Shown here piece by piece: positions 8,574-18,422 of a DNA stretch of 26,851 nt; the first letter of the stretch is position 1; each line of letters begins with the position of its first letter. The stretch covers positions 1 through 26,851 of IMG/VR virus record IMGVR_UViG_3300021961_000525. One strand, written 5' to 3'. The translations under genes and the position numbers were made by a program. Source of the DNA: a virus. The notes beneath the pieces were generated by a model that worked only from the letters and a program-made list of their open reading frames with translations, searched no databases and was not told where the DNA came from.

Positions 8574-11500
8574 TTCAATATTCGCTGCAAGATCCTAGTA
8601 ATCCTGAGAGTGATCTAGATATTGATTCCCATACGGGAGCTCCACTAATAGATTTGGAAAACGAAGGTTCAGAGAAAGGGCTTGTAGGAAACTTTTTACA
8701 ATATACATCAAGGCAAGCAGGCAATTTTTATGAATTTAAAAAAGGGAATCAAGAAACTTATGCGGGTAACAGAGGCGAAGATTTACAAGATCAAGATAAA
8801 TTTTTAGCAGAACCTCCTTTTGTTCCTCAAGGAACAGTAGAAGATTCTTTGATGGAGCAATACAGCAATAGTAGATATTTTGACAATCCTGCAACATTAG
8901 AAGATGATTTACCTACCAAAATCATTAATAAAGTTTCAGGAGAAGTTCCTATTTTTGCTGGTTTGCAAGGAAGAAATTCTAATGAACTTCTTGGAGGTGT
9001 AAAAGATAATAATGACTATCTAGTAGGGCATACTGTTAGAGCACTTAAAAGAAATAGCAGATTTAATATGGATGAAGTCTATCCTGATCCTGATTTGAAA
9101 ATAGATGAAAATCGTTTTGGTTTTGTTAAAGAAAATTTAGAATTTGATTCTTCTTTAGAGGCATTAAAAAATGCAGGTGCTTCTCAGCTCTTAAAAGCAT
9201 CCGGGTATATGAAAGTCATAGATCCTTCTAACCCAAATGCTGTTTTAATACAAGAACTGTCTATATTAGATGAAAATACCGGTCCTGAAAATGAATCAAA
9301 AGTCAATATGCCTAGTAACGTAGAGGGGTTAGAAGTTCCTAAAATTAGTGCAGAAGCTTTGTTGGGCATGAATGCCACAGGTGTTCCAAAAGACGGTGAA
9401 AAATCAGTTCGCGCAGGCACAGGAGTAGAAATACCTTACGAAGAAGGTTCATCAAATTCTAGTTCTTTTGGTGTTATTTACAATCAAGCAATAAAATTTG
9501 AAGACATAACACCTACACACAAAATTAAAACTGCGCTTCGCATGATTACGCTATACACGCTAATTAAGTCTCTTTACAAAGAGATTATTGAAGAATTAGT
9601 TAAAGAAGACATTGAAATTATTAAAGATGATTTAAAAAAAATTGCTGCCTCACCAAATACAACAAACGCAGGAAAGCTTGCCCTAGGCTTGTGTAGAAAG
9701 TCTAAAAAATTTACTGCAAACAATTATTTATTTGAAAACTTTTTAACTCCAACAGACTTTTCCTATGAAGAATGTTTTAATCGAGGAATAAATGTTATTT
9801 TTGGAAAAGAAACAGATGCTCCAGAAAAAGTTTCAAATAATATAAATAGTATCTATAATTCTCCGGGTTTTTGGCTTGCAATATCAAACTCAGCAATAAA
9901 GAAAACTTTTAGATTTAAAAATGCTTTTGAAAATTTAGATATAGCTTCTTCTGGTCAAGGACAAAAAGAAGCTATTAGGTCAATTATTAAAGAGTTTGGA
10001 AACGTTGCAAAGATTGCCAATATTATTGCAATTATTGGTGAAAAAAGTCTTCATCATACAAACGGGTCTACAGATGTTAATGACATTACAAAAAAAGTTG
10101 CTAATGTTAGAGACGTTGATCAGCTAGACAATATTCCAGGAAATAGAGTTGGTAAAAGCAGAAGAAAAAAAGATTCTGACGGTGCTGGTGAAATAGGTAG
10201 CGAAACGACACTTTTTTGGGAACAAAGTGCAGTCCCCTCTGCATATTTACTCCCGTTAAACATAGTTAGGGCTGCATCTGATCTTAATAATACTTATTCT
10301 AGAGTTAATCCAGCAAGAGGAATGCTTGGAAGCAGAATGGTAAGAAACACTTACACAGGCTTAGGTACTGATGGGTCTGGTGCAAGAATTCCAAATAGTG
10401 TTGTTAAAATTTTAGAAGACAGATTAGATGCTGAATATGTGCCTTTTTATATTCAAGATCTTAGAACAAATGAAATTGTTTCTTTTCATGCATTTTTAAC
10501 TCAACTTACAGACTCTATACAGCCTCAATTTAATCAAACGCAAGGATACGGTAGAATCGATCCTGTTCAAACCTATCAGTCAACAACTCGCTCCATTCAA
10601 GTAGGATTTACACTTTATTCCACTAATAGAGAAGATTTTGATGAAATGTGGTACAAGATTAATAAATTTGTGACTTTAATGTATCCTCAATGGACTCAAG
10701 GATCAATTGTTGAAACGGGGGAGGCTGATGATAAATCTCTTGGATTTGGATTTGATCAACAATTTAAAGGATCAAGATTTGTTCAGCCCTTTACTCAAAC
10801 TGTAGGTGCAACGCCTGTCGTTAGACTAAGAGTAGGTGATGTTATTAAATCTAATTATTCAAGATTTGCACTAGCAAGAACTTTTGGTATAGGTGACCAG
10901 GGAGTCAAAGCTAATCCTATGGGAAAAAGTACAAATCTTCTTTCTTTCGGCTCAGATTTTATGCGCACATGGAGAGACATTGGATTAACTGCATTTGGTG
11001 CTCTCGTCGGTTCACCGCAAGATTTATTAAATTCTGCAGCAGGCGCCGCGGCTGGGGCTGTTGACAACTTATTACTAAAGGCAGGAATAAATGCTGCTGC
11101 TGATGCGGGTGCTGCACTTTTAGCAGAAATTCTTATCAATGGATTTGCAAGCCCACTAGCTGTAATAGAAACTATTAGAAAGTTAAAAGATCCTAATATT
11201 TCAGATGGGGCTGGGCGAACTAGTGGAATAAGTGGAATTACTTATGTGTATATTAATCCTAATATGATAGACGGGTATCAATCTGAAGAAGGAGAAAGAT
11301 TTTATACCTCAAAAAGAGTCTTGGGCGTTGTTCAAAAAGAAGCTAAAGATGAACTGGGTAATAAAGTAATATACAAAGTAAAAGTTTTTGATCCTACCAA
11401 CGAAAGCATAAACAAGAAAATACTTTTAGTAAGACACGAAGACATATGGAATGATCCAACAGAAACTTTTAGTAAGTCTGTATTAGGAATTGCTTATTTA

Positions 11501-12004
11501 GTAGCTGGATTAGATGCAGTCGGTTTGACTGACTCTTTACTAGGCGCAGTTTCTAAAAAAGGCGGTTTGGGAGCCATAGCAACAGATCTTGGTGCTGAAG
11601 TTGCTTCTTTGTTTTTAGAAAACCCAGAGTCTGCTTTTATGAGGCCAGAAGTCAACCCATTTACAAGAGCGTTTCACTCTACAAGAGGAAGAGGTCTGGC
11701 AGGTGTTGTCAAAGGTGTCACTTTTAACTGGTTAGAAGACTTTCCTTGGGAAACTGATCATAATGCCAGAGCACCTATAGGCTGCAATATTACATTTTCT
11801 TTTGATGTCATTCATGACCTTCCGCCTGGTCTGGATCATACAGGATACAATAGAGCACCACTATATAATGTTGGTGAAGTTATGCGAAATGTTGCAGGAG
11901 ATGTTTATGATGATAGATTTTCTAGATCAGAAAGAAAATTTAGAGAAGGCGGAAAGTCTGTTGTAACACCTGGAAAAGTTATCACAAAGTCAGGTAAAAA
12001 GTAA
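8498..12004 (+). CDS. Large baseplate/tail structural protein (1168 aa)
   Basis: Probably a baseplate or tail-tip protein. The N-terminal 300 residues are polar and low in recognisable motifs. Around residue 646 is the stretch VPFYIQDLRTNEIVSFHAFL, followed by GRIDPVQTYQSTTRSIQVGF and a segment ending KFVTLMYPQW. Near residue 1077 is FPWETDHNARAPIGCNITFS with VIHDLPPG. These two blocks are a pattern I associate with virion proteins of marine T4-like phages that sit next to LysM-type baseplate proteins. Between them (residues 845-894) lies an Ala/Gly-rich hydrophobic segment (SAAGAAAGAVDNLL, INAAADAGAALLAEILINGF). The C-terminus is basic (KSGKK). ATG 8498 follows GAGG inside the preceding gene. 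The specific T4 counterpart is not assignable by eye. Confidence 0.6.
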   Translation: MARETLKDFLRSSGYSRPNENPEGMIQYSLQDPSNPESDLDIDSHTGAPLIDLENEGSEKGLVGNFLQYTSRQAGNFYEFKKGNQETYAGNRGEDLQDQDKFLAEPPFVPQGTVEDSLMEQYSNSRYFDNPATLEDDLPTKIINKVSGEVPIFAGLQGRNSNELLGGVKDNNDYLVGHTVRALKRNSRFNMDEVYPDPDLKIDENRFGFVKENLEFDSSLEALKNAGASQLLKASGYMKVIDPSNPNAVLIQELSILDENTGPENESKVNMPSNVEGLEVPKISAEALLGMNATGVPKDGEKSVRAGTGVEIPYEEGSSNSSSFGVIYNQAIKFEDITPTHKIKTALRMITLYTLIKSLYKEIIEELVKEDIEIIKDDLKKIAASPNTTNAGKLALGLCRKSKKFTANNYLFENFLTPTDFSYEECFNRGINVIFGKETDAPEKVSNNINSIYNSPGFWLAISNSAIKKTFRFKNAFENLDIASSGQGQKEAIRSIIKEFGNVAKIANIIAIIGEKSLHHTNGSTDVNDITKKVANVRDVDQLDNIPGNRVGKSRRKKDSDGAGEIGSETTLFWEQSAVPSAYLLPLNIVRAASDLNNTYSRVNPARGMLGSRMVRNTYTGLGTDGSGARIPNSVVKILEDRLDAEYVPFYIQDLRTNEIVSFHAFLTQLTDSIQPQFNQTQGYGRIDPVQTYQSTTRSIQVGFTLYSTNREDFDEMWYKINKFVTLMYPQWTQGSIVETGEADDKSLGFGFDQQFKGSRFVQPFTQTVGATPVVRLRVGDVIKSNYSRFALARTFGIGDQGVKANPMGKSTNLLSFGSDFMRTWRDIGLTAFGALVGSPQDLLNSAAGAAAGAVDNLLLKAGINAAADAGAALLAEILINGFASPLAVIETIRKLKDPNISDGAGRTSGISGITYVYINPNMIDGYQSEEGERFYTSKRVLGVVQKEAKDELGNKVIYKVKVFDPTNESINKKILLVRHEDIWNDPTETFSKSVLGIAYLVAGLDAVGLTDSLLGAVSKKGGLGAIATDLGAEVASLFLENPESAFMRPEVNPFTRAFHSTRGRGLAGVVKGVTFNWLEDFPWETDHNARAPIGCNITFSFDVIHDLPPGLDHTGYNRAPLYNVGEVMRNVAGDVYDDRFSRSERKFREGGKSVVTPGKVITKSGKK

Positions 12005-12017
12005 AGGAGTCTAACCA

Positions 12018-12311
12018 ATGGCCATGTCAAGATATTTAAATGTATTTGGACCTTCAAAAGGTACAAAGTCTATGAGTTTAATCAATGCGGCTATAAGAAA
12101 AGGTGTTCAGCAAGGAGTTATTAGTACACAAGAAATAATTCTAGAAGAGAATAGAAGACTAGATCAGCTTTCTGGTCAATATTACGGAACAGGATCGTAC
12201 TGGTGGGTTATTGCAGCAGCAAGCGGAATTGGGTGGGGTTTGCAAGTACCTGCCGGTACTATTATTTCAGTACCTACAGACATTAATCAAATCTTGAGTT
12301 TAGTAGTATGA
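12018..12311 (+). CDS. LysM-like small baseplate protein (gpX/gp53-type)
   Basis: A 97-residue protein whose C-terminal half (residues 48-86) has the LysM-like pattern RLDQLSGQYYGTGSYWWVIA followed by GWGLQVPAGTIISVP. This is the motif of P2 gpX-like and T4 gp53-like baseplate components, where the fold binds other baseplate proteins or peptidoglycan. ATG 12018 is preceded by AAGGAG; a second ATG two codons later (12024) is also possible. Its stop overlaps the start of the next gene in an ATGA, indicating translational coupling with the hub protein. Assignment to gpX versus gp53 is open. Confidence 0.72.
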   Translation: MAMSRYLNVFGPSKGTKSMSLINAAIRKGVQQGVISTQEIILEENRRLDQLSGQYYGTGSYWWVIAAASGIGWGLQVPAGTIISVPTDINQILSLVV

Positions 12312-15300
12312 GTTCTAAAACAGAAAATGTAGACGTTGCTTTTCAAATGATCAATGAAGCAGTAGACGAGTATGAAAATTTTTTGCTAGGAATTCCAGAA
12401 GGAAACATCTATCAAAGAATAATGGATTTAAAAACAACAGGTTCATCAAATGATACAGGTGACAAAGAAGCAAGAAAAGTTATGTCAGCAATACTTGATA
12501 GAACAAATGGAGGACTATCGCTTAACAATATTGGTGTTGAAAGAAGCACGCTTTTCAAAGATCTACCAGGAACGTCTGAGTCTGTTATTAGTATTGTTCA
12601 TGGAGATCATAGATTTGGTATCTCACAAGAACACTATGAATCGGGTCCCGGTAGTGGCGGTATTTACGTTTTGTACAAAAATTATGAAATGAATTCAGTA
12701 CTAATGTATGTGGATCCTATTCAATTTAAGTCCAGAACAATTACTCCTAAAACAATACCAACGGGTTCAGAAAATACTACAAACAATCCTGATCCTAGAC
12801 AGGTAACAGGCACAGAGCTTGCTGAGGGCACCCTCTATGCTCCACCAAAAGGTTTAAATGAGCTAATAGGGACTGGACCAGGCAAAAAAGGATTTAATAA
12901 AACTCAAAACCCTTCTTTTGGTGCAGTTATAGTTAGAGATCCTATTTTTGGGTTTAATTCTAGAAATGCTAATCACATGCCTGTCTTTTTAGGAGCTGTT
13001 ACTCCTTTAGAAATGTCTAGATGCACACCCTACTTAGATATCAAAGTAATTACAAAAAAAAGAAGCCCGAATAGCTTTAGTAAACTAGGGATTCATAATT
13101 TTCTTAGATACGAAAAGCCTGTTCGAGACAATGAGGGCTTTTCATTATTCGAAGACTCAGTACCTGCTGGGGGAGAATTCAAAGAAGTTATTGATGGCCA
13201 TTTTGATTTTATGAATGTCTTCACATCGCCTCAAACAATGGTAAATCCAGATATCAATAGAAATAAAAGATCTGCCTTGTTGACAATTTTAGGCGTTTTT
13301 GGCGTCGATACTAGAAGGCCTGATTATGATTTGGAAACTGTAAGAGACCCATTTCAACCTTTTATGACCCTTCTGTCTTTTAATGCTTCAATTACGGGCA
13401 TCGGGCACGGTCTTTTAGCCACCAAAAAAGCTTCACTCAAGATTAAGCTTCATGACAAATCAAGAATGAAAGATTTGTCTGCGCTTTTATCACCTAATGA
13501 ATTTTCTGGAACTAAATTTATTATTGAGCACGGGTGGAGTCATCCTGATGGCGCTGTTGATTCAAGCAACACAATAGGGAAATACTTGAACGCACTGAGA
13601 GATTTGAGTGTGTATCAGCTGGTTAATGCAGATTATTCTTTTGGAAAAGATAACTCAGTTGACATTACTCTTAATTTAGTTTGTTCAGGATTTCAGCAGC
13701 TAAAAACAATTTCAGCTGCGGGTGGAATATATACAAACTTAGATACTGTTGTTGATGAAATTCAAGAAGACATTGAAGAAGCTTTTAAAGATGAGAGTCT
13801 ACAAGCAGTTCTAGGTATTGCATCTAGCAATAACGAAAGAGGTAAAAAAATAAAAGAAATTAGAGGTCAACTAAGAATAAATACAAGTGATCTAAATAGT
13901 AATTCAACTTTAGTAAAATTTGAAGATTTGCAAAAACTTAAAGAAGGACTTGAAGAACTCGCCGGCGGAGGTTCTGATAAAGAAAAAATCTTTGATGCAC
14001 TTATAAGGCTAATTTATGGAATTGATGAAGGTGATTCGGTCTCAATTACAAAAATTAAAGATGCAATAAGTTCGGGTGACGATAAGTTGTTAAATGAGAT
14101 TAAAGCAAATTTAGATAGCAAAAAAGTTAACGCCGGAGATATTATTTATGCAAAATTTAGATCTCTCCCTTTAGGAATCGATCCTTTTAGGGCACAAACA
14201 GTCAGATCATTTTATGAAACTGCTTTAGAAGGAAATTCTTCGCCAAAGAAAAAAGTTCATGAAGTTCCTTTAATTGGAATAGAAAAAAAGTACGGAGAAA
14301 AAGCTATAGATGATCATGTTTCTCTAGGAAAAATTATTTCTTCTTTTATAGGTTACCCCATGTCAACCTGCGGACTCTATGATGAAGTTCAACTCGTTTT
14401 TTACCCTGTCAATAATCAATCAGCAGCTGCTAGAAAACATACCACCGCAAGCTTTCCAATTAATTTAAAAGATTTAGAAAAAGAATTGCATAAAAGGACC
14501 AAGGCAGGTGAACAGTCTTTTAGAAATTTAAGTGTTCATGCATTTTTTGCAATTCTAGAAAGAATTGTGTCAAAGCAAACAGCATCTGCTTACGATTTAT
14601 TTCCAGAAGATGCTGAAGGTAATACAAAGTTTACCCCATTAGAATCTTTTAGGCAAAAGTCTAGAGAAGAAAAATATAAGGAGGCTTCTGGAGCAAGCGG
14701 GTTTAACGCAAGTGAAATCGAAGCACAGGCAGCGGCTGAAGCTGAAGAAGCTGGATCTGCTATAACCGCTGACGCACTTAAAGACTTGCAAAAGTCGAAA
14801 GTTATTGAAGCTTATCAAGAATTTTTAGCAAAAGAAGTTCAGAAATTTATAGATGAAAGACTTAAAAAAGTATATGATGAAGAAGAAGTATATTTTCCAG
14901 GCTACTTTATAGACAAAGAAAAGTTTTCACTCGTAAACTTGTCAATGTTTTTTGAAACTTTTTCTCCTAAAAATAAAAATGAAGGTGGCGCTGAAAGTAA
15001 ATTAGAGAAGTTTTTAGACGTATTCGGTGCTTTTGAACCAGGAAAAAGAAGAAACACAGTTGATAATGGAAAAGATGTTACAAAAACAATATTGAGAATA
15101 CACATTTATGACGAAAATTCAAACATGGGACCAGATATTAGTTTATACGGTGCCAACGCTGTCAACATGAGTAAGACTGCAAATGCAAATAAATCTAATT
15201 TAGGAAATAGAGCTTTTATAAAAAGCTTAATGATGAAAAGACAACCTACTATTATTCACGGAGCTAGCTCTGGTGTTGTAAATAGCATAACAGTTTCTTC

Positions 15301-15673
15301 AAATACTTCTGGGCAACTTTCAAACATTCTTATGGTTGAAGCTTATGGACAGTCATTAAATGCCTCTAGTGATACAGGAGGAGAACCTGAAAGTTTTGAT
15401 GAAGTTGTTATGCTTCCGACGACTATTAATTTAGAAATGATGGGTTTTCCTATGCTGGCAAGAGGACAACAAATTTTTATTGATTTTGGAACGCAAACGA
15501 GCTTAGATAACCTTTATACTGTAAAGTCTGTTGATCATGAAATACAAGCAGGATCCTATAAAACTTCTGCTATTTTAGTTGCAGCCAACCAAATGATTTT
15601 GTCTTCATTCAGAAATAGATTACAGAGTCTGATTGATAAAGCAGTAAAGGGTAATGAACCGAGCAGCAATTAG
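12308..15673 (+). CDS. Putative baseplate hub protein (1121 aa)
   Basis: A large virion protein coupled to the LysM-like gene by a 4-base overlap. Residues about 345-470 include DPFQPFMTLLSFNASITGIG, KKASLKIKLHDKSRM and FIIEHGWSHPDG, a beta-rich domain resembling tail hub proteins. The last 90 residues (LEMMGFPMLARGQQIFIDFG, then DNLYTVKSVDHEIQAGSYKT) match the 'G-P-x-GQ-FID ... DN-YT---DH-I--G-F-TS' pattern common at the end of gp27/gpD-like hubs. The middle (residues 490-900) is helical and charged and includes an Ala/Glu-rich coiled-coil-like stretch near residues 800-850. No lysozyme or protease catalytic motif was seen. The function is inferred from these patterns and from the baseplate neighbourhood. 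Confidence 0.6.
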   Translation: MSSKTENVDVAFQMINEAVDEYENFLLGIPEGNIYQRIMDLKTTGSSNDTGDKEARKVMSAILDRTNGGLSLNNIGVERSTLFKDLPGTSESVISIVHGDHRFGISQEHYESGPGSGGIYVLYKNYEMNSVLMYVDPIQFKSRTITPKTIPTGSENTTNNPDPRQVTGTELAEGTLYAPPKGLNELIGTGPGKKGFNKTQNPSFGAVIVRDPIFGFNSRNANHMPVFLGAVTPLEMSRCTPYLDIKVITKKRSPNSFSKLGIHNFLRYEKPVRDNEGFSLFEDSVPAGGEFKEVIDGHFDFMNVFTSPQTMVNPDINRNKRSALLTILGVFGVDTRRPDYDLETVRDPFQPFMTLLSFNASITGIGHGLLATKKASLKIKLHDKSRMKDLSALLSPNEFSGTKFIIEHGWSHPDGAVDSSNTIGKYLNALRDLSVYQLVNADYSFGKDNSVDITLNLVCSGFQQLKTISAAGGIYTNLDTVVDEIQEDIEEAFKDESLQAVLGIASSNNERGKKIKEIRGQLRINTSDLNSNSTLVKFEDLQKLKEGLEELAGGGSDKEKIFDALIRLIYGIDEGDSVSITKIKDAISSGDDKLLNEIKANLDSKKVNAGDIIYAKFRSLPLGIDPFRAQTVRSFYETALEGNSSPKKKVHEVPLIGIEKKYGEKAIDDHVSLGKIISSFIGYPMSTCGLYDEVQLVFYPVNNQSAAARKHTTASFPINLKDLEKELHKRTKAGEQSFRNLSVHAFFAILERIVSKQTASAYDLFPEDAEGNTKFTPLESFRQKSREEKYKEASGASGFNASEIEAQAAAEAEEAGSAITADALKDLQKSKVIEAYQEFLAKEVQKFIDERLKKVYDEEEVYFPGYFIDKEKFSLVNLSMFFETFSPKNKNEGGAESKLEKFLDVFGAFEPGKRRNTVDNGKDVTKTILRIHIYDENSNMGPDISLYGANAVNMSKTANANKSNLGNRAFIKSLMMKRQPTIIHGASSGVVNSITVSSNTSGQLSNILMVEAYGQSLNASSDTGGEPESFDEVVMLPTTINLEMMGFPMLARGQQIFIDFGTQTSLDNLYTVKSVDHEIQAGSYKTSAILVAANQMILSSFRNRLQSLIDKAVKGNEPSSN

Positions 15674-15717
15674 AATTGTTAATTGTAAAATATAAAATAG
15701 CAAATCAATAATAAAGC

Positions 15718-16791
15718 ATGATTAAGCAATATAAAAGACTAAGTATTAATAAACTGAGTGTTGATAGAGCATTTGATTGTCAGTCTATTAATAAGATTAT
15801 TAGTATCAATGGCGAAGGTGTAAATACTTCTATAGAAAAAATTAATCAAATTAGAAGAATTTCTAATTTAGAAAATATTTTAAACTTATTTGAATACAAC
15901 CACAAAATATGCAGTATTCTAAATATTAAACAGGGTGATATTGTAAATTGGATGGAACTGATAGGAGTAGATAATTGTAAAATCTATACAAAAAATCTAT
16001 TAAAAGAGTTAAGATTTTCAAATCAGTTAATAACAACTTATCACTCAGATATTCTTCCAAAAAGAATTAGCCTTTATAAAGATCTAACGTCAGTACTAGA
16101 TAGTAAAGGAAATGTATTAGAAATACCCGAGTACAGTCATGCAAGTGTATCAGGAAGAACTACTATTTTGAATGGTTATAATTTTCTAACTTCTACAAAA
16201 GAATTTAGAAAAAGTTGTACTTCTATAAATTCAGAGCACTTAGTGAGTATTGATTTTAAAGCATGTGAACCTAATCTCTATCTGAGAGCTATCGGTAAAA
16301 AAATAAAAAATTCAGATGTTTACAATCACCTAATGAATGAGTTAAATATAAAAGTTGATAACAGAGCACAGTTAAAAAGAGGCATACTTTCAGTTTTGTA
16401 CGGAGCATCAGATGATACAGCAAAAAGAATATTGGGAGGGAATAAATCAACTTTAGAAGATATTAAACAATTTTTTGAGATAGAAGAAAAAACAAAAGAA
16501 CTTCAGAAAGAGTTTGATAAGCAAGGTTTTATATTTAACATGTATGGCAGACCAATTTTCTCAGACAAAAGTATTTTAAATAAATGGATTCAATCTTCAG
16601 CAGTTGATTTTTGTAGTCTAGCTTTTCTAGATTTTTCTAGAAAAAACAATCTCCGTGTTGCTTATCTCATTCATGACGACATGGTAGTAAACTGCAGTAA
16701 AAAAGAATTTCAAAAAATTAATTCAGAAAAATCTTTGCAAGATCCTCTAACTAAAATTAGCCTACCTGTAGAAATTACTATTTTGTCATGA
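15718..16791 (+). CDS. Compact family-A DNA polymerase (palm/fingers only)
   Basis: A 357-residue protein carrying the three polymerase motifs of family-A enzymes. Motif A is IDFKACEPNLYLR, with D179 and E184 in the D-x4-E spacing of Pol I. Motif B is R216AQLK220...LYG229, the RxxxK...YG O-helix. Motif C is IHDDMVV, with D320 and D321 after H319. A TGR-like element (SVSGRT, near residue 145) precedes motif A. The 3'-5' exonuclease domain and any 5' nuclease are absent; only about 140 residues lie before the TGR element. Pol I-type enzymes are usually 550-930 aa. No strong Shine-Dalgarno precedes ATG 15718. It sits among virion genes rather than in the replication operon downstream. It could be a repair or specialised polymerase; whether it is the main replicase cannot be told here. 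Confidence 0.85.
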   Translation: MIKQYKRLSINKLSVDRAFDCQSINKIISINGEGVNTSIEKINQIRRISNLENILNLFEYNHKICSILNIKQGDIVNWMELIGVDNCKIYTKNLLKELRFSNQLITTYHSDILPKRISLYKDLTSVLDSKGNVLEIPEYSHASVSGRTTILNGYNFLTSTKEFRKSCTSINSEHLVSIDFKACEPNLYLRAIGKKIKNSDVYNHLMNELNIKVDNRAQLKRGILSVLYGASDDTAKRILGGNKSTLEDIKQFFEIEEKTKELQKEFDKQGFIFNMYGRPIFSDKSILNKWIQSSAVDFCSLAFLDFSRKNNLRVAYLIHDDMVVNCSKKEFQKINSEKSLQDPLTKISLPVEITILS

Positions 16792-16801
16792 TATTTATTT
16801 T

Positions 16802-18334
16802 GTGAAAAAAAGTAAACTAAAAGAGTATTACGGAACCCAGCGACCTTCTTACGCTGGTGGGCCAGGCGTAGGAAGTAACTTCTATAGCGGAAAAGATCTA
16901 GGTATTCATAGTAAAGGAAGCTTGGGTACCCGAGGCGCAGACTCTAATTTTTCGAGGATTGTAATGCAAAGAATTGTCCCAAATGATTATTATGAATTGT
17001 CAGAAGAAGATGAAGAATTAATTGATGAAGATGTCGTAGTTGAAAATTCAAAATATTCTTTAGAAAAAACACTTGAGATTGTAAAAGAATGGGTAGAAGG
17101 ACCAGATGGTGTTTACGATCCTGAAGAAGGTGACGTAGAAGATATAGTTGCATTAACTAAGTCTGAAGAGTCTTGGAAAGATTTGGCACTTGACGTTGTT
17201 TTAGATACAAAAGCAGCTGGGAGCCTTACACAAAAGTTTTTGAAAGCAGCTAAAAATAAAGCTCCTGGAGTCAGCGAAATGGCTTCAATATACGCTTTTA
17301 TAAAGTCTTACTTAAAAGTTTCTAAAAACGCTGACAAGCTTATAAAAATAAGCGACGAATTAGACAAAGTATTAGAAAAAACGCCTATGGGAGAAATGGT
17401 CCCCCAAAAACAAAAATATATTCAGCGATTTGTAAGTGGAATAAAAGAAGTAGAGAAATTACAAAGCTCTATATACGAAAGTATAGGCGAAATGGCTGAA
17501 CATCTTATCAAGCTTTTACCGACAGAATATGGAACTGGAGCCGCCGGAGGAGCCGCAACCGCGCTTGGCGGACCTGCTGCAGCAGGCGGCATGTCAGCTG
17601 GTTACTTGTTAGGAAAACAACTTGAAGGCATGACAGCAACTGGGATAGGTGAATTAATAGAAGATTTTGTACAAACCTTTGTCGAGTCTCAAGAAGTTTC
17701 AGATTCACAATCATTTACCGAGTGGTTGACAAAAAATGACAATCCTAATTCTATCGGGCTAAGAATTTTAATATTTTTTACTGATATGTTTACTTTTCCT
17801 GGATCAAAAATACTTGAATGGTTTCCAGGAATAGGAGGCGTGATTCTAATAAATAGAGTTTTAGATGGTCTTCTAAAAGGTGCTAAAGTTCAAAATATTT
17901 TGGTAAAAAAGATTAATCAACTTAAAAATCCAGAATTAGTATTTGATGATGCTGACTTAGAAATGAGTGATAGTACAGAACTATCGAGTAGTTCTGATTC
18001 GTTATCAAATGCAGGTACATTTTTAAGAAAGCTTTTTGTTTCTAAGCCTAGCGATACTGCTTTATTTGCAGAAAGTTTAAATAATAGATCGTTGGCATAT
18101 CTAATAGAAGAAAAAGATTCTGTTTTAGATGAAGATTTAGAAGAAGAAATAGCAGAGATAGAAGAGTTTTCTGCCGCCGGTGGTGTTGCAATCGGAACAC
18201 TTCCTCTAGGCGCTTCTACTAAAGGTCCAAAAGGAGCACATAGCAGCACAAGAGGCGGCAAGGCTTTCCCATACAGTAAAAATTCTAGAAATAAATTTAA
18301 AAATTACGCTAAAAAGACTTTTGGTGGCAAATAA
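16802..18334 (+). CDS. Protein of unknown function, possibly virion-associated (510 aa)
   Basis: I do not recognise a family. GTG 16802 is the only start before an internal ATG at 16964 and has no clear Shine-Dalgarno, but the N-terminal Gly/Tyr-rich sequence (YYGTQRPSYAGGPGVGSNF) looks like genuine protein. Residues 50-130 are acidic, and residues 130-235 are helical. A small-residue hydrophobic segment (GTGAAGGAATALGGPAAAGG, about residues 246-265) precedes two further hydrophobic stretches (RILIFFTDMFTFPG, WFPGIGGVILINRV) that could insert in or cross a membrane. A second acidic, serine-rich region (390-450) follows. The C-terminus is basic and glycine-rich. The short element EEFSAAGGVAIGTLPLG near residue 450 resembles a short linear motif I have seen at the ends of several T4-like phage proteins. 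An ejected internal virion protein is one possibility, unproven. Confidence 0.6.
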   Translation: MKKSKLKEYYGTQRPSYAGGPGVGSNFYSGKDLGIHSKGSLGTRGADSNFSRIVMQRIVPNDYYELSEEDEELIDEDVVVENSKYSLEKTLEIVKEWVEGPDGVYDPEEGDVEDIVALTKSEESWKDLALDVVLDTKAAGSLTQKFLKAAKNKAPGVSEMASIYAFIKSYLKVSKNADKLIKISDELDKVLEKTPMGEMVPQKQKYIQRFVSGIKEVEKLQSSIYESIGEMAEHLIKLLPTEYGTGAAGGAATALGGPAAAGGMSAGYLLGKQLEGMTATGIGELIEDFVQTFVESQEVSDSQSFTEWLTKNDNPNSIGLRILIFFTDMFTFPGSKILEWFPGIGGVILINRVLDGLLKGAKVQNILVKKINQLKNPELVFDDADLEMSDSTELSSSSDSLSNAGTFLRKLFVSKPSDTALFAESLNNRSLAYLIEEKDSVLDEDLEEEIAEIEEFSAAGGVAIGTLPLGASTKGPKGAHSSTRGGKAFPYSKNSRNKFKNYAKKTFGGK

Positions 18335-18336
18335 TT

Positions 18337-18365
18337 TTGTAAACAAACACTCTTTTATGTATAAT
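18337..18365 (+). promoter_or_regulatory. Sigma70-like promoter for the SSB gene
   Basis: TTGTAA at 18337-18342 and a perfect TATAAT at 18360-18365 with a 17-base spacer, in the 88-base gap before the SSB gene. Transcription would start near 18372, giving a leader of about 50 bases. That leader contains short inverted GCAATT/AATTGC elements (18372-18377, 18395-18400), which could matter for autoregulation of a gp32-like gene. It is the best host-type promoter I see in an intergenic region here. Confidence 0.65.
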
Positions 18366-18422
18366 GCTTAAGCAATTAAACATTGCAACTTACAAATTGC
18401 ACATTATACAAAGGAGTTAAAA

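Noticed and set aside
16632-16645. 14-bp palindrome TTTTTCTAGAAAAA in the polymerase gene
   Set aside because: Low-complexity A/T arms in an AT-rich coding region; no other structure around it.
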